From: Empedobacter stercoris
GTDB taxonomy: Bacteria > Bacteroidota > Bacteroidia > Flavobacteriales > Weeksellaceae
Assembly: GCF_020281205.1 (NCBI RefSeq)
Contig: NZ_JACXZC010000012.1
Coordinates: forward strand, 18,919 to 82,918
DNA length: 64,000 nt
Direction: 5' to 3'
In this document: in pieces, positions 8,922 through 19,098 of the stretch
Position numbering within the stretch: the stretch's first letter is position 1
Layout: every line of letters begins with the position of its first letter
Position numbers and translations under genes: made by a program
Notes under the pieces: model-generated
Told to the model about the DNA's origin: nothing
Database searches by the model: none
Seen by the model: only the letters and a program-made list of their open reading frames with translations

Positions 8922-10277
8922 ATGGAGGTGAAAATTACAAAAGATTTTATTGAACTTTTAACAGAAAGAATCAATCAACAAAATGCAAAAGAGGTAAAGA
9001 AGATGTTGCAAGATTTGCACCCCGCCGATATTGCCGAGTTGTTTGATGAACTTTCGACCAAGGAACAGTCTTTTGTAATTGATTTGCTCGATAACGAAAT
9101 TTCTGCTGATATTCTTCTTGAATTAGAAGAGGATGATCGACGTAAATTTCTGAAAACACTTACTGCAAAAGAAATTGCAGAAGATGTGATTAACGAGATG
9201 GATACCGATGATGCTGTTGATGTGATTAACGAGCTTTCGGACGAAAGGAAAGATGAGGTAATTGCGCAGTTAGAAGACCAAGAACACGCCCGAGAAATTG
9301 TTGATTTATTACGATATGACGAAGACACTGCCGGTGGTTTGATGGGTAAAGAGTTGATCAAAGTGAATAAAGATTGGTCGGTGATTACAGCTGTTAAACA
9401 AATGCGTAAACAAGCAGAGGATTTTGAAGAAGTTTTTTCGATTTATGTGGTCGATGAAGATGATAAATTACTTGGGACATTGAGTTTAAAACGTTTGTTA
9501 ACAACTTCTGCAAATTCTAAAGTAGCCGATGTTTACAACGAAAAAATACAATATATAAAAACCTATACAACTGACTTGGAAGTTGCCAAAGTGATTGAGA
9601 AATATGATTTGTACGAAGTTCCCGTTGTAGATGAATTGATGCGTTTGGTTGGAGTGATTACGGTAGATGATGTGATTGATGTAATTCGTGAAGAAGCTGA
9701 AGAAAATTATCAATTGGCAGCAGGGATTACGCAAAATGTAGATTCGGACGATAGTATTTTGAAGTTAACACGAGCTCGTTTACCTTGGCTTTTATTGGCT
9801 TTGGTAGGTAGTTTTATTGCAGTAAATGTATCTCAAAGTTTTAGCGATGCAATGGATTTGTATCCTCAACTATTCTTTTTTACACCACTTGTTGCTGCCA
9901 TGGCAGGAAATGTTGGCGTGCAATCTTCCGCAATTATTGTTCAAGGGTTGGCTAATAGTAATATTTCTGGTCCTATTTGGAAAAGACTCGGAAAAGAAAT
10001 GTTATTAGCCTTGTTAAATAGTACTTTGTTAGCGCTTGTATTATTAGTCGCAACACATTTTTTAATGAGCACGAGCTATGAAATTTCTTCTACAATAGTA
10101 TTGGCCTTAGTAATTGTTATGATTTTAGCAAGTTTAATTGGGACATTTATTCCTATTACGTTGCATAAATATGGCGTAGATCCAGCAATTGCAACAGGTC
10201 CGTTTATTACAACAAGTAATGATATCTTTGGGCTGTTAATTTATTTTTCGATTGCAAAAATGATTTTAGGATTTTAA
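8922..10277 (+). CDS. mgtE: magnesium transporter MgtE
   Basis: This 451-residue protein has the full MgtE layout. An N-terminal helical MgtE_N domain (about 1-130) contains LHPADIAELFDEL. Two CBS domains (about 135-255) follow, then a membrane part from about 285 with five helices and the conserved PLVAAMAGNVGVQSSAI and TGPFITTSNDI segments. It is a Mg2+-gated channel for Mg2+ uptake. It starts 3 nt after rsmA, so the genes are probably cotranscribed. Confidence 0.96.
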   Translation: MEVKITKDFIELLTERINQQNAKEVKKMLQDLHPADIAELFDELSTKEQSFVIDLLDNEISADILLELEEDDRRKFLKTLTAKEIAEDVINEMDTDDAVDVINELSDERKDEVIAQLEDQEHAREIVDLLRYDEDTAGGLMGKELIKVNKDWSVITAVKQMRKQAEDFEEVFSIYVVDEDDKLLGTLSLKRLLTTSANSKVADVYNEKIQYIKTYTTDLEVAKVIEKYDLYEVPVVDELMRLVGVITVDDVIDVIREEAEENYQLAAGITQNVDSDDSILKLTRARLPWLLLALVGSFIAVNVSQSFSDAMDLYPQLFFFTPLVAAMAGNVGVQSSAIIVQGLANSNISGPIWKRLGKEMLLALLNSTLLALVLLVATHFLMSTSYEISSTIVLALVIVMILASLIGTFIPITLHKYGVDPAIATGPFITTSNDIFGLLIYFSIAKMILGF

Positions 10278-10288
10278 ACGATAACAAA

Positions 10289-10738
10289 ATGAATACATTG
10301 AAAATTATTGGAATTTCAGTTCAGACTTCAAATAATAATCACCAAGCGATTGAAGATTTAGGTAAATTATGGCATCAATTTTTTACGGATAGTATTATCG
10401 AAAAGATTCCTAATAAAATCAATGCTAATATTTATTCCATTTATACAGATTACGAAAGTGATTTTAAAGGAAAATATACAACAATTATTGGTTGTGAAGT
10501 TTCTTCTTTAGATGAAATTCCAGAAGGAATGGTTGGAAGAGAATTTCAACCTCAAACGTTTAAGAAATATATCGCCAAAGGAGAATTGCATGAAGCTGTA
10601 GCGAAAACTTGGAATGATATCTGGAATGATGACGCAAATCTAAATCGTACGTATATATACGACTACGAATTATACACCGAAAAAGCACAAAACCCTGCTG
10701 ATGCCGAAATTGAGATTTATATAGGAGTGAAAGCTTGA
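10289..10738 (+). CDS. GyrI-like/effector-binding domain protein
   Basis: This 149-residue protein resembles the GyrI-like (AraC effector-binding) fold: an initial IIGISVQTSNN strand, GKLWHQFF, the YSIYTDYESDFKGKYTTIIGCEV core and an ELHEAVAKTWNDIW helix. Stand-alone members bind small molecules or act as hydrolases. No DNA-binding part is present. It is the last gene of the rsmA-mgtE run, 11 nt after mgtE. Confidence 0.75.
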   Translation: MNTLKIIGISVQTSNNNHQAIEDLGKLWHQFFTDSIIEKIPNKINANIYSIYTDYESDFKGKYTTIIGCEVSSLDEIPEGMVGREFQPQTFKKYIAKGELHEAVAKTWNDIWNDDANLNRTYIYDYELYTEKAQNPADAEIEIYIGVKA

Positions 10739-10750
10739 TATTTTTAGTAT

Positions 10751-10796
10751 AAAGCTATAGAAATTAGAGAAAAAGTTTTCTAACTTCTATAGCTTT
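10751..10796. terminator. bidirectional terminator
   Basis: A 12-bp stem (AAAGCTATAGAA / TTCTATAGCTTT) enclosing a second smaller hairpin separates the convergent GyrI-like and histidine kinase genes. Confidence 0.75.
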
Positions 10797-10807
10797 AATC
10801 TTTGAAG

Positions 10808-11959
10808 TTATTTCCTCAACAAAATCTTAAATTCAGTTCCAGTTTCTTTAGAGGATTTGGCAACAAATATTTTTCCTTTGTGATAATCTTCTATAATTCG
10901 TTTTGCTAACGATAAACCCAATCCCCATCCACGTTTTTTGGTTGTAAATCCAGGCTCGAAAATCTTTCTTTGTAATTTTGTTGGAATGCCAGATCCAGTA
11001 TCAGCAATAGTAATTTCCACAAATTTATTGGTTGTCGTAATGGTAATATCCAATACGCCTTTATTTTGCATGGCATCAGCTGCATTTTTCATCAAATTTT
11101 CGATTACCCAACTGTATAAGGAAGTATTGAGGTTGATCTTAAACTCTTTCACATCTGTTCTGAAATTAATTTCAATACCTTTTGATATACGTTGCGAAAT
11201 ATAATCAACCGTTTGTTTAGAGGTCGAGATTAAATCGATTGGTTTCAACTCAGAAGTCGAACCTATTTTAGAAAAACGTTCAGCAATATGTTTTAGACGA
11301 TCAACATCTTTTTCAATTTCCACAACGGATATCTGATCAATATCTTCTAATTTTAAAAGTTCGACCCAACCCATCAGAGAAGAAAGTGGTGTTCCAATTT
11401 GATGCGCAGTTTCCTTTGCCATTCCAGCCCATAAATAACTTTTTTCGGTTTCGCGAATAGTTTTGAAATACCAATACGAAAAACCAAAAAAGATTAAAAT
11501 CAATAAAATAATGATAAGTGGATAGTATTGTAATTGACTTAAAAGTTTGGAGTTTTTAAAGTAAACAAAATTTTTAGAACCAATTAATTCGATTTCAATA
11601 GTTTGGTTAATTGATTTCATTTTTTGTACATACCTCTCTAATTTTACAGAATCTTTTACAATTGATTCATCAATGTTTTTAGTATCTACAATAATTCCTT
11701 TTTCATCTACAAGTGCAACCGGAATAGATTTGTTGTCTTTTATTAATTTAAATAAAAAATCTTGCGTTTTAGAATCTAAAAATTCTGATGAGCTAATTAA
11801 CTCTAACGATCGGGCATAATTTTCTACACGATTATGTTCTTCAAGTTTTAATTCTTCTACAATTTTGTTACTTGACCAAATGGTAATGGAAAAAATAACA
11901 ATTATTATAAAGAAGCCAATCCAACGTTTGTTTATTTTTTTTGTTAGAAAATTTCTCAT
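10808..11959 (-). CDS. sensor histidine kinase, orphan
   Basis: This 383-residue inner-membrane kinase has helices at about 14-30 and 146-165 enclosing a periplasmic sensor of about 115 residues. The phosphoacceptor His lies in KETAHQIGTPLSSLMGW near residue 186. The ATPase domain shows NLMKNAADAM (N box), ITIADTGSGIP (G1) and KRGWGLGLSLAKRI (G2). No response regulator gene is adjacent, so the partner is elsewhere. The preceding gene is divergent (sucA) and the following one convergent, so it is monocistronic. A promoter -7 element lies at 11,990-11,997. Confidence 0.92.
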   Translation of the reverse strand: MRNFLTKKINKRWIGFFIIIVIFSITIWSSNKIVEELKLEEHNRVENYARSLELISSSEFLDSKTQDFLFKLIKDNKSIPVALVDEKGIIVDTKNIDESIVKDSVKLERYVQKMKSINQTIEIELIGSKNFVYFKNSKLLSQLQYYPLIIILLILIFFGFSYWYFKTIRETEKSYLWAGMAKETAHQIGTPLSSLMGWVELLKLEDIDQISVVEIEKDVDRLKHIAERFSKIGSTSELKPIDLISTSKQTVDYISQRISKGIEINFRTDVKEFKINLNTSLYSWVIENLMKNAADAMQNKGVLDITITTTNKFVEITIADTGSGIPTKLQRKIFEPGFTTKKRGWGLGLSLAKRIIEDYHKGKIFVAKSSKETGTEFKILLRK

Positions 11960-11989
11960 CTAAATGTAAAATCTTTCTTAAATTTATAT

Positions 11990-11997
11990 CAAATGTA
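11990..11997 (-). promoter_or_regulatory. -7 promoter element for the histidine kinase
   Basis: On the minus strand this reads TACATTTG, an exact match to the Bacteroidota TAnnTTTG element, 30 nt upstream of the kinase start codon. Confidence 0.55.
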
Positions 11998-12080
11998 ATC
12001 ATTATTTGATTATAATATATTTTTATGGCGCAATAAGATAAATATGATGAAAGTAATTTTTTTTAAAGCCTTAAATAGTT

Positions 12081-12088
12081 TATTTTTG
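12081..12088 (+). promoter_or_regulatory. -7 promoter element for sucA
   Basis: TATTTTTG matches TAnnTTTG and lies 28 nt before the sucA start codon. The expected upstream element falls in a T-rich run (12,053-12,064) and is not distinct. Confidence 0.5.
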
Positions 12089-12116
12089 TAGCTAAATCTC
12101 ATAGAGAGTAAAATTT

Positions 12117-14894
12117 ATGGATCGTTTTTCGTTTTTAAATGCCGCTCATTTAGAGTTTATAGGCGACTTATATGATCAATACGTCCAATATCCGGATAGT
12201 ATTGAACCAAGTTGGAAAGCTTTTTTCCAAGGGTATGACTTTGCAAATGCAACATATGATGGAGAGCCATTATTTGCACCAGCACCTAACAAAGGTAATC
12301 AAACAACGCAAGCAAGGGTGAATCCTGCCGTTGTTTCTCAAGTTCCAGACAATGTACAAAAGGAGTTTAAAGTGATCAACTTAATTGATGCTTATCGTAC
12401 TCGTGGACATTTGTTTACAAAAACTAACCCTGTTAGAGCGCGTAGAACTTTTGAACCTTCATTAGATATCAAAAACTTCGGTTTGACTGATGCTGATTTA
12501 GGGTTAACATTCAACGCTGGTGAAATTTTGGGAATCGGTGGGCCAATCACTTTACGTGAAATCATTGGACACTTAGAAAACATGTACTGCGAATCTATCG
12601 GAATCGAGTATATGTATGTTAGAGAACCTCAAAGAATTAATTGGATTCAGAATTGGTTAAACCAAAACTTGAATCAACCAAAATTATCGAAAGAGGAGAA
12701 AGAGCGTGTATTAGAAAAGTTGAATGAAGCTACTGCTTTTGAGAACTTTATGCACACTAAATATGTTGGACAAAAGCGTTTCTCAGTAGAAGGAAATGAA
12801 TCATTGATTCCTGCTTTGGATACATTGATTAATCGTTCTGCAGATCACGGTGTACAAGAGGTTATCGTAGGGATGGCTCACCGTGGACGTTTGAATGTTT
12901 TGGCTAACATTTTTGGAAAATCATATTCTCAAATCTTCTCAGAATTCGAAGGAAAAGCGTTTGATACAGATTTGATGGCTGGTGATGTTAAATATCACAT
13001 GGGATCATCTAATCAAATCAAAGCATTGAATGGAAAAGAAATCAAAATCAATTTAGCACCAAATCCATCTCACTTAGAGACTGTAGATGCAGTTGTTGAG
13101 GGGATTACACGTGCAAAAGCTGAGGAAGATTATAAAGATGATTATTCTAAAATTATTCCAATCTTAATTCATGGTGATGCTGCTGTAGCTGGACAAGGAA
13201 TCGTTTACGAAGTTGTTCAAATGGCAGGATTAGACGGATATAAAACAGGTGGTACAGTACACGTTGTTGTAAATAACCAAATCGGATTTACAACAAATTA
13301 TTTAGATGCCCGTACATCTACTTATTGTACAGATGTTGCGAAAGTAACATTGTCTCCTGTAATGCATGTAAATTCTGATGATGTAGAGGCGGTAGTTCAT
13401 GCTTTCCGTTTTGCAGCAGATTATCGTGCAGAATTCGGATCTGATGTATTCATCGATTTATTAGGATACCGTAAATATGGACATAACGAAGGGGATGAAC
13501 CAAAATTCACTCAACCTAAATTATATAATGTAATCTCTAAACACCCAAATCCTCGTGAAATTTACAAGGAACAATTATTAAAAGAGGGTGTAATTGGAGA
13601 AGAAATTGTAAAACAAAAAGAAGCTGAATTTAAAGCGTTATTAGAAAAAAACTTCGAAGCTTCTAAAGAAATCGAACGTAACCATATCTTCCCTTTTATG
13701 CCAGAAGAGTGGGAAGGATTTGAAATTGCTGATGATGCAAAAGTTTTTGAACAAGCAAATACTGCTTACGATGAAGCAAAATTAAAAGAAATTGCAAAAG
13801 CTGTTTCTACAGTTCCAGAAGGTAAAAAATTAATCAAAAAAGTTTCTCGTTTAATTGAAGGACGTGGAAAAATGATTGAAGAAGATAAAATTGACTGGGG
13901 ATTAGGAGAAGCTTTAGCTTTCGGTTCTATCTTAACAGACGGACGTAATGTACGTGTTTCTGGAGAAGATGTAGAGCGTGGAACATTCTCTCACCGTCAT
14001 GCAGTTGTGAAAACTGAAGACACAGAAGAAGAAATTATTTTATTAAACCATATTAATGATGAGCAAGGTCAATTAAGAATCTATAATTCATTATTATCTG
14101 AGTATGCAGTTTTAGGTTTTGATTATGGATATGCAATGGCTAATCCAAAAGCATTAACAATTTGGGAAGCTCAGTTTGGAGATTTCGTGAATGGAGCACA
14201 AATTGTAATCGATCAATACATTTCTGCAGCTGAAGATAAATGGAAATTACAAAACGGTTTAGTGATGTTATTGCCTCATGGATATGAAGGACAAGGAGCA
14301 GAGCACTCTTCAGCACGTTTAGAGCGTTTCTTACAAATGTGTGCTGGTAACAATATGTTTGTTGCAAACATCACAACTCCAGCGAACTTCTTCCATGCAT
14401 TAAGAAGACAAGTCGTTACTGATTACCGTAAACCATTGGTTGTCATGTCTCCAAAATCTTTATTACGTCATCCGTCAGCTGTATCATCATTAGCAGATTT
14501 CACAAATGGAGGTTTCCAAGAAATCATCGAAGATGTAACAGTAGATGCTAAGAAAGTGAAAAAAGTAGTTTTCTGTTCAGGTAAAATCTACTATGACTTA
14601 GACAAAAAACGCCAAGAATTAGGAGATAAAGAAACTGCAATTATTCGTTTAGAACAATTATATCCATTAAACGAAGAAAAAGTAGATACTATCATCTCTA
14701 AATTTGGTGATGCTAAATTGGTTTGGGCACAAGAAGAGCCAGAAAACATGGGAGCTTGGATGTATATCTTACGTAAATTAAGAAAATATCCATTCGACGT
14801 AGTTTCACCAGCAGAAAGTGCAGCAACAGCACCAGGTTCAAGCAAACGTTGGGCTGCAATTTACGAAGAGGTAATTAATAAAGTATTCAATTAA
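12117..14894 (+). CDS. sucA: 2-oxoglutarate dehydrogenase E1 component
   Basis: This 925-residue protein is a full-length thiamine-diphosphate E1 subunit. It opens with FLNAAHLEFIGDLYDQY and carries VIVGMAHRGRLNVL, GDVKYHMGSS, IHGDAAVAGQG and VNNQIGFTT (thiamine diphosphate binding) in the first half. The second half has GTFSHRHAVV and LLPHGYEGQGAEHSSARLER. It decarboxylates 2-oxoglutarate in the TCA cycle and passes the succinyl group to E2. The E2 gene follows 18 nt downstream, forming the sucAB operon. Codon use is typical of a highly expressed gene. Confidence 0.97.
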   Translation: MDRFSFLNAAHLEFIGDLYDQYVQYPDSIEPSWKAFFQGYDFANATYDGEPLFAPAPNKGNQTTQARVNPAVVSQVPDNVQKEFKVINLIDAYRTRGHLFTKTNPVRARRTFEPSLDIKNFGLTDADLGLTFNAGEILGIGGPITLREIIGHLENMYCESIGIEYMYVREPQRINWIQNWLNQNLNQPKLSKEEKERVLEKLNEATAFENFMHTKYVGQKRFSVEGNESLIPALDTLINRSADHGVQEVIVGMAHRGRLNVLANIFGKSYSQIFSEFEGKAFDTDLMAGDVKYHMGSSNQIKALNGKEIKINLAPNPSHLETVDAVVEGITRAKAEEDYKDDYSKIIPILIHGDAAVAGQGIVYEVVQMAGLDGYKTGGTVHVVVNNQIGFTTNYLDARTSTYCTDVAKVTLSPVMHVNSDDVEAVVHAFRFAADYRAEFGSDVFIDLLGYRKYGHNEGDEPKFTQPKLYNVISKHPNPREIYKEQLLKEGVIGEEIVKQKEAEFKALLEKNFEASKEIERNHIFPFMPEEWEGFEIADDAKVFEQANTAYDEAKLKEIAKAVSTVPEGKKLIKKVSRLIEGRGKMIEEDKIDWGLGEALAFGSILTDGRNVRVSGEDVERGTFSHRHAVVKTEDTEEEIILLNHINDEQGQLRIYNSLLSEYAVLGFDYGYAMANPKALTIWEAQFGDFVNGAQIVIDQYISAAEDKWKLQNGLVMLLPHGYEGQGAEHSSARLERFLQMCAGNNMFVANITTPANFFHALRRQVVTDYRKPLVVMSPKSLLRHPSAVSSLADFTNGGFQEIIEDVTVDAKKVKKVVFCSGKIYYDLDKKRQELGDKETAIIRLEQLYPLNEEKVDTIISKFGDAKLVWAQEEPENMGAWMYILRKLRKYPFDVVSPAESAATAPGSSKRWAAIYEEVINKVFN

Positions 14895-14912
14895 AAAATA
14901 AAGCTAATAGAT

Positions 14913-16136
14913 ATGTTAGAAATGAAAGTCCCATCACCAGGGGAATCAATAACAGAAGTAGAAATCGCTACGTGGTTAGTAAAAGACGGTGATTACGTAG
15001 AAAAAGACCAAGCAATTGCAGAGGTTGATTCAGATAAAGCAACATTAGAATTACCAGCAGAAGAAAGTGGAATTATCACTTTGAAAGCTGAAGAAGGTGA
15101 TGTTGTAGAAGTAGGACAAGTTGTTTGTCTTATTGATACATCAGCTGCTAAACCAGCAGGAGGAAGCGCTGAAGCTCCTAAAGCTGAAGTAAAAGAAGAA
15201 GTGAAAGCTGCTCCAGCTCCAGTTGCAACACCAGCACCTGCTGCTCCAGCTACAACATATGCTACTGGAACTCCATCTCCAGCTGCTAAAAAAGTTTTAG
15301 ATGAGAAAGGTATTGACGCTTCTCAAGTAAAAGGATCAGGACGTGACGGTCGTATCACTCAAGATGACGCAGTTCGTTTTACTCCAGCAATGGGGACTTC
15401 TACTCAAGGAACACGTGCTCAATCAGAGAAAAAATTATCATCATTACGTCGTAAAATTGCACAACGTTTAGTTTCTGTTAAAAATGAAACTGCAATGTTA
15501 ACAACATTCAACGAAGTTGATATGTCAGCAATTTTTGCTTTACGTAATCAATATAAAGACGAATTCAAAGCGAAACATGGTGTTGGTTTAGGATTTATGT
15601 CATTCTTTACAAAAGCAGTTACTCGCGCATTAGAGATGTACCCAGATGTAAACTCTATGATCGACGGTGACTACCAAGTTAAATTTGATTTTGCAGACGT
15701 TTCTGTTGCAGTATCAGGACCAAAAGGTTTGATGGTACCAGTAGTTCGTAATGCAGAAAACTTAACTTTCCGTGGTGTTGAGCAATCTATCAAAGATTTA
15801 GCAATCAAAGTACGTGACGGAAAAATTTCAGTTGATGAAATGACAGGAGGTACATTTACAATCACAAATGGTGGTGTATTTGGATCAATGATGTCTACTC
15901 CAATTATCAACCCACCTCAATCTGGTATCTTAGGAATGCACAATATTGTTGAGCGTCCAGTTGTTAAAAACGGACAAATTGTTATTGCTCCAATGATGTA
16001 TGTTGCTTTATCTTATGACCACCGTATTATTGACGGACGCGAATCTGTTGGATTCTTAGTTGCAGTTAAAGAAGCGGTAGAAGATCCATTAAATGTATTA
16101 ATGGGAGGTGATGCTAAAAGAGCTTTAGAATTGTAA
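14913..16136 (+). CDS. sucB: 2-oxoglutarate dehydrogenase E2, dihydrolipoyl succinyltransferase
   Basis: This 407-residue protein has three parts: an N-terminal lipoyl domain (1-77) with the lipoylated Lys in [12 protein letters not shown]; an Ala/Pro-rich linker and E3-binding domain (about 117-153, [14 protein letters not shown]); and the catalytic acyltransferase domain ending in [16 protein letters not shown] with the active His. It transfers the succinyl group to CoA. It is second in the operon with sucA and ends at a strong terminator. E3 (lpd) is not here. Confidence 0.97.
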   Translation: MLEMKVPSPGESITEVEIATWLVKDGDYVEKDQAIAEVDSDKATLELPAEESGIITLKAEEGDVVEVGQVVCLIDTSAAKPAGGSAEAPKAEVKEEVKAAPAPVATPAPAAPATTYATGTPSPAAKKVLDEKGIDASQVKGSGRDGRITQDDAVRFTPAMGTSTQGTRAQSEKKLSSLRRKIAQRLVSVKNETAMLTTFNEVDMSAIFALRNQYKDEFKAKHGVGLGFMSFFTKAVTRALEMYPDVNSMIDGDYQVKFDFADVSVAVSGPKGLMVPVVRNAENLTFRGVEQSIKDLAIKVRDGKISVDEMTGGTFTITNGGVFGSMMSTPIINPPQSGILGMHNIVERPVVKNGQIVIAPMMYVALSYDHRIIDGRESVGFLVAVKEAVEDPLNVLMGGDAKRALEL

Positions 16137-16166
16137 TACAAGAACATTCTAACAATCCATAAATTG

Positions 16167-16193
16167 AAAGCCATTCGAAAGAATGGCTTTTTT
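16167..16193 (+). terminator. terminator after sucAB
   Basis: A 10-bp stem (AAAGCCATTC / GAATGGCTTT) with a GAAA tetraloop is followed by a T tract. The rest of the gap to the next reading frame at 16,416 is AT-rich and holds nothing further that I can identify. Confidence 0.85.
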
Positions 16194-16415
16194 GATTTAT
16201 GATATTTTCTAATTAATATTATTGTATTCTGTTTTTTAATAAATGAATTTCAAGAATTTCTTCTTTTTAAACAGAGTAAATTTTTTAAATAATTAATTGT
16301 TAATCAATAAATTATTCTTTAATTTTTAGGAAAATAAATCTATTTGCTTTTCCTTCTATCCATCTGTTGATAAAATAGTTTAATTTTAAAGTATTGAATT
16401 AACACTTTAATAATT

Positions 16416-17686
16416 ATGAAGAAAATTTACTTATCAGCATTTACTTTATTAATGCTTTTAAATTCGAACGCACAGGTTTATGATGTGGGTACGTGGCACA
16501 GGTTACAGATATATCAAATAATGGTGAAGCTGTAGGAAATGCGGCTGGTGTCGTACATTTTAAGTGGACAAAAGAGGAGGGACCAAAAATTATTGGAGAA
16601 ATCGGAGGTACAGAAGATTACATTTCTGGAAATACAACTATTTCTGCTGATGGAACTTTGATTTCAGGAACTATGACAAATCCTGAAACAGGGAATGATG
16701 AAATGGCTATTTATTATCCTTCTGAGGAAAAATGGGAATTTTTGGGAGGAAAAGATACTTCATCTTAGGGTATGTCAAGTACTGGTGAAACCGTTGTAGG
16801 ATTAAAATTTAAAACAGCTGCATTGGCAATTCCTATTGTATGGGATAAGAAAAACGGAATAAAAGAATTTGATACAACAGTTGCAGGTAGAAGTGCAAGA
16901 GCAAATTCGGTGAATGCAGATGGATCTGTTGTAGTTGGTTGGCAAGATAATGAAAATGGATGGAGAAAAGGTGTATATTGGAAAAATGGTGTTCAAACAC
17001 ATATTACTGATGCAGAAGGAAATCTTGTCGGTGAAGCGTTGTCTGTTTCTGCAGACGGAAATATTATTGCAGGTTTCAATGATCCAGAAGCTTATATCTT
17101 TAATGTAACTACAAATGCTTATACAAAAATTGTTCATCCAGATCCAGAATTTAGCACTTCTATTGTAGCTATTTCTGATGATGGGAATACTGCAATTGGA
17201 TATGCCAAACCATGGTATGCTACAAAAACAGATGGTGAAGGTTTTATTTGGTTCAAGGATAAAGGGATGATAAAAGTAGACGATTATGTAAAAGAAGTTG
17301 GTTTAGAAGATAAAGGATTTACGTTTGTTTTACCAACTGGTATGTCACCTAATGGTTAATATATTGGAGGAATTGGAATCAATTGGGAAGAATGGATTTG
17401 AAAGGTTTTGTCATTAAATTGAAAAAAAAAATTAGCTACAAACGAAAATGTGTTAGAGAAAAATACTACCACTATTTCTCCTAATCCAGTGATTGATGAA
17501 CTATCGATTAATACAAAAGCAAAAGTAAATGCTGTAGAAGTGTACAATTTAGCTGGGCAAAAAGTGTGGAGTTCAGATAAAGTAATGAATAATAAAGTTG
17601 ATTTGAATTTCTTAACGAAAGGAATTTATATCATCAAAGTTGAAACAGATACATCAAAAGAATCAATTAAATTTATCAAAAAATAA
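16416..17686 (+). pseudogene. decayed type IX secretion cargo protein
   Basis: A signal peptide starts at ATG 16,416 (KKIYLSAFTLLMLLNSNAQ). The reading frame then shifts, and the body continues from about 16,493 in another frame. That frame is interrupted by TAG at 16,766, TAA at 17,357 and TGA at 17,399 and 17,420. It nevertheless resumes at each point with sensible protein. The body has repeated 'SADG.L/I.G' segments, as in secreted beta-propeller proteins. The last 79 residues form a type IX sorting domain (SPNPVIDELSI, VEVYNLAGQKVW, GIYIIKVET, IKFIKK). With at least one frameshift and several nonsense changes, this is a broken gene, not a sequencing slip. Confidence 0.8.
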
Positions 17687-17706
17687 TTCATTCAGATTAA
17701 CACAAA

Positions 17707-17743
17707 AAAAAGTCGCTCTATAGTTGAATATGAGCGACTTTTT
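17707..17743. terminator. bidirectional terminator
   Basis: A stem built on AAAGTCGCTC / GAGCGACTTT, with T tracts on both strands, lies between the pseudogene and the convergent outer-membrane gene. Confidence 0.8.
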
Positions 17744-17748
17744 AAATT

Positions 17749-18351
17749 TTATTTAAAAAAATAAGTAAGTCCTAATGTTAAGAAAGAAGAACGATTCGTT
17801 CCATTGTCCCAACGAGTATAGTCATAGGTGTCAATTAATCCATACTGATAGCGTAAATTGATTTCATATTTTCTATCAATAGAATAACCACCCCCAATAT
17901 TAAAAGCCAAATCAAACGATTTTGGGATATTATTTTCACTTTCTGGTTCTCCTACATCAAATTTTTCTGATACTTTGAAACCTAATTGTGGTCCTCCTTC
18001 AACAAAGAAATCTTTTCCTTGATCATCAAAATAGTATTTATACATAATTGGAATATTGATATAGTTCAAGAACGCTTTATATTTATCGCCCCCTTCTTTA
18101 TATAATGAATATTCTCCTTGAGTAGTATATAAAACTTCGGCTTGTAAATAGTGGTTTTCATTTCGTGTTGTTAATTGATATTTCGCTACACCTCCAGCTA
18201 AAAATCCAACTCTCTCTTTAGAAACTCCATGAACAATAGTTGTATTACTAAGTCCTACACCACCTTTTACTCCATATTCCATTTGAGCAAAAGACAAAGT
18301 AGATAAACTTAATAAGATTAAGCTTAATAGATTGGTTTTTAAATTTTTCAT
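17749..18351 (-). CDS. outer-membrane beta-barrel protein, porin family
   Basis: This 200-residue protein has a signal peptide (about 1-22, ending SLSTLSFAQ) and then alternating beta strands: YGVKGGVGLS, YLQAEVLYTTQ, YINIPIMYKYYF, FFVEGGPQLGFK, IGGGYSI, EINLRYQYGL and a final FLTLGLTYFFK. The terminal Phe and strand pattern match eight-stranded OmpA/OMP_b-brl_2 barrels. The ligand is unknown. A -7 element (TAATTTTG on the minus strand, 18,373-18,380) lies 22 nt upstream. Confidence 0.85.
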   Translation of the reverse strand: MKNLKTNLLSLILLSLSTLSFAQMEYGVKGGVGLSNTTIVHGVSKERVGFLAGGVAKYQLTTRNENHYLQAEVLYTTQGEYSLYKEGGDKYKAFLNYINIPIMYKYYFDDQGKDFFVEGGPQLGFKVSEKFDVGEPESENNIPKSFDLAFNIGGGYSIDRKYEINLRYQYGLIDTYDYTRWDNGTNRSSFLTLGLTYFFK

Positions 18352-18410
18352 AAGTTATTGTATATTTTTTAACAAAATTAAAGTTTTTTTTAATACAATT
18401 TTCATTCCAC

Positions 18411-18437
18411 AAAAAAAGCTCTTCTCTGGAAGAGCTA
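18411..18437 (-). terminator. terminator after the DUF4136 gene
   Basis: A perfect 8-bp stem (AGCTCTTC / GAAGAGCT) is followed on the minus strand by seven T. Confidence 0.8.
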
Positions 18438-18458
18438 ATATGATAAAATAGTTTAAAA

Positions 18459-18986
18459 TTATTGTTTTGGTTGTGGTGGAAATTTAGCTAATATTTCTTC
18501 AATAGCTTTCGGTATTCTTTCCGCTTTTGCACTAATATTACTCAAGTTCAGATCAGATCCTACACCTTGCCATACCAATACATTTCTTTTGTCATCTACA
18601 ATGTCAAGAACAATTGTGCCTGCTTGATAAGATGAAACACTATTTCCATAATAACCGGCGTAGTATCCGTAAGGACCATACCCCCAATTGTTATTGTTTA
18701 CAGAAATTTGTTCTTTTGAACTTGTTAATAAATTAACTACCAAATCGGCATCAGTATTTACTTTTGTAAAACCTTTTGCTGCCATTTGTGCATCAATTGC
18801 GGCAATTAATCTGTTTTTATCTAAATCGTTCACCTTCAGCTTATCCAAGCCTTTTTGATGGAAAGAATAAGTTTTATACGTTGCGAAATTTGCTGATCTA
18901 TCATAATCTGTACTTACCTGAACTGTACCACAGCTCGTTACAAATAAAGACAACAAAATTATAAAAGTAAAATGTATAATTTTCAT
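18459..18986 (-). CDS. DUF4136 domain lipoprotein
   Basis: This 175-residue protein has a lipobox (LSLFVTSCG, Cys at about 19). The DUF4136 pattern follows: VSTDYDRSANFATYKTYSF, IDAQMAAKGFT, ADLVVNLLTSSKEQ, a Gly/Tyr-rich segment and TIVLDIVDDKRNVLVWQGVGSD. It is an envelope lipoprotein of unknown role. It stands alone with its own terminator. Confidence 0.88.
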   Translation of the reverse strand: MKIIHFTFIILLSLFVTSCGTVQVSTDYDRSANFATYKTYSFHQKGLDKLKVNDLDKNRLIAAIDAQMAAKGFTKVNTDADLVVNLLTSSKEQISVNNNNWGYGPYGYYAGYYGNSVSSYQAGTIVLDIVDDKRNVLVWQGVGSDLNLSNISAKAERIPKAIEEILAKFPPQPKQ

Positions 18987-19044
18987 GACCTTAATTTTTT
19001 ATTAAAACTACAATTATTATTCCTAAATGTAAAGTTAAATTAAA

Positions 19045-19077
19045 AAAAAGAAGCTCAAAACAATTGAACTTCTTTTT
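19045..19077 (-). terminator. terminator after mtaB
   Basis: A hairpin with one internal mismatch (AAGAAG-TCAA / TTGA-CTTCTT) has a run of T on the minus strand and lies just beyond the mtaB stop codon. Confidence 0.65.
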
Positions 19078-19098
19078 AACTAATATTTACAAAATTTA

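Noticed and set aside
17391..17430. Homopolymer sequencing error as the cause of the broken type IX gene
   Set aside because: A poly-A run could explain one frameshift, but the TAG at 16,766 and the TAA at 17,357 are substitutions outside homopolymers.
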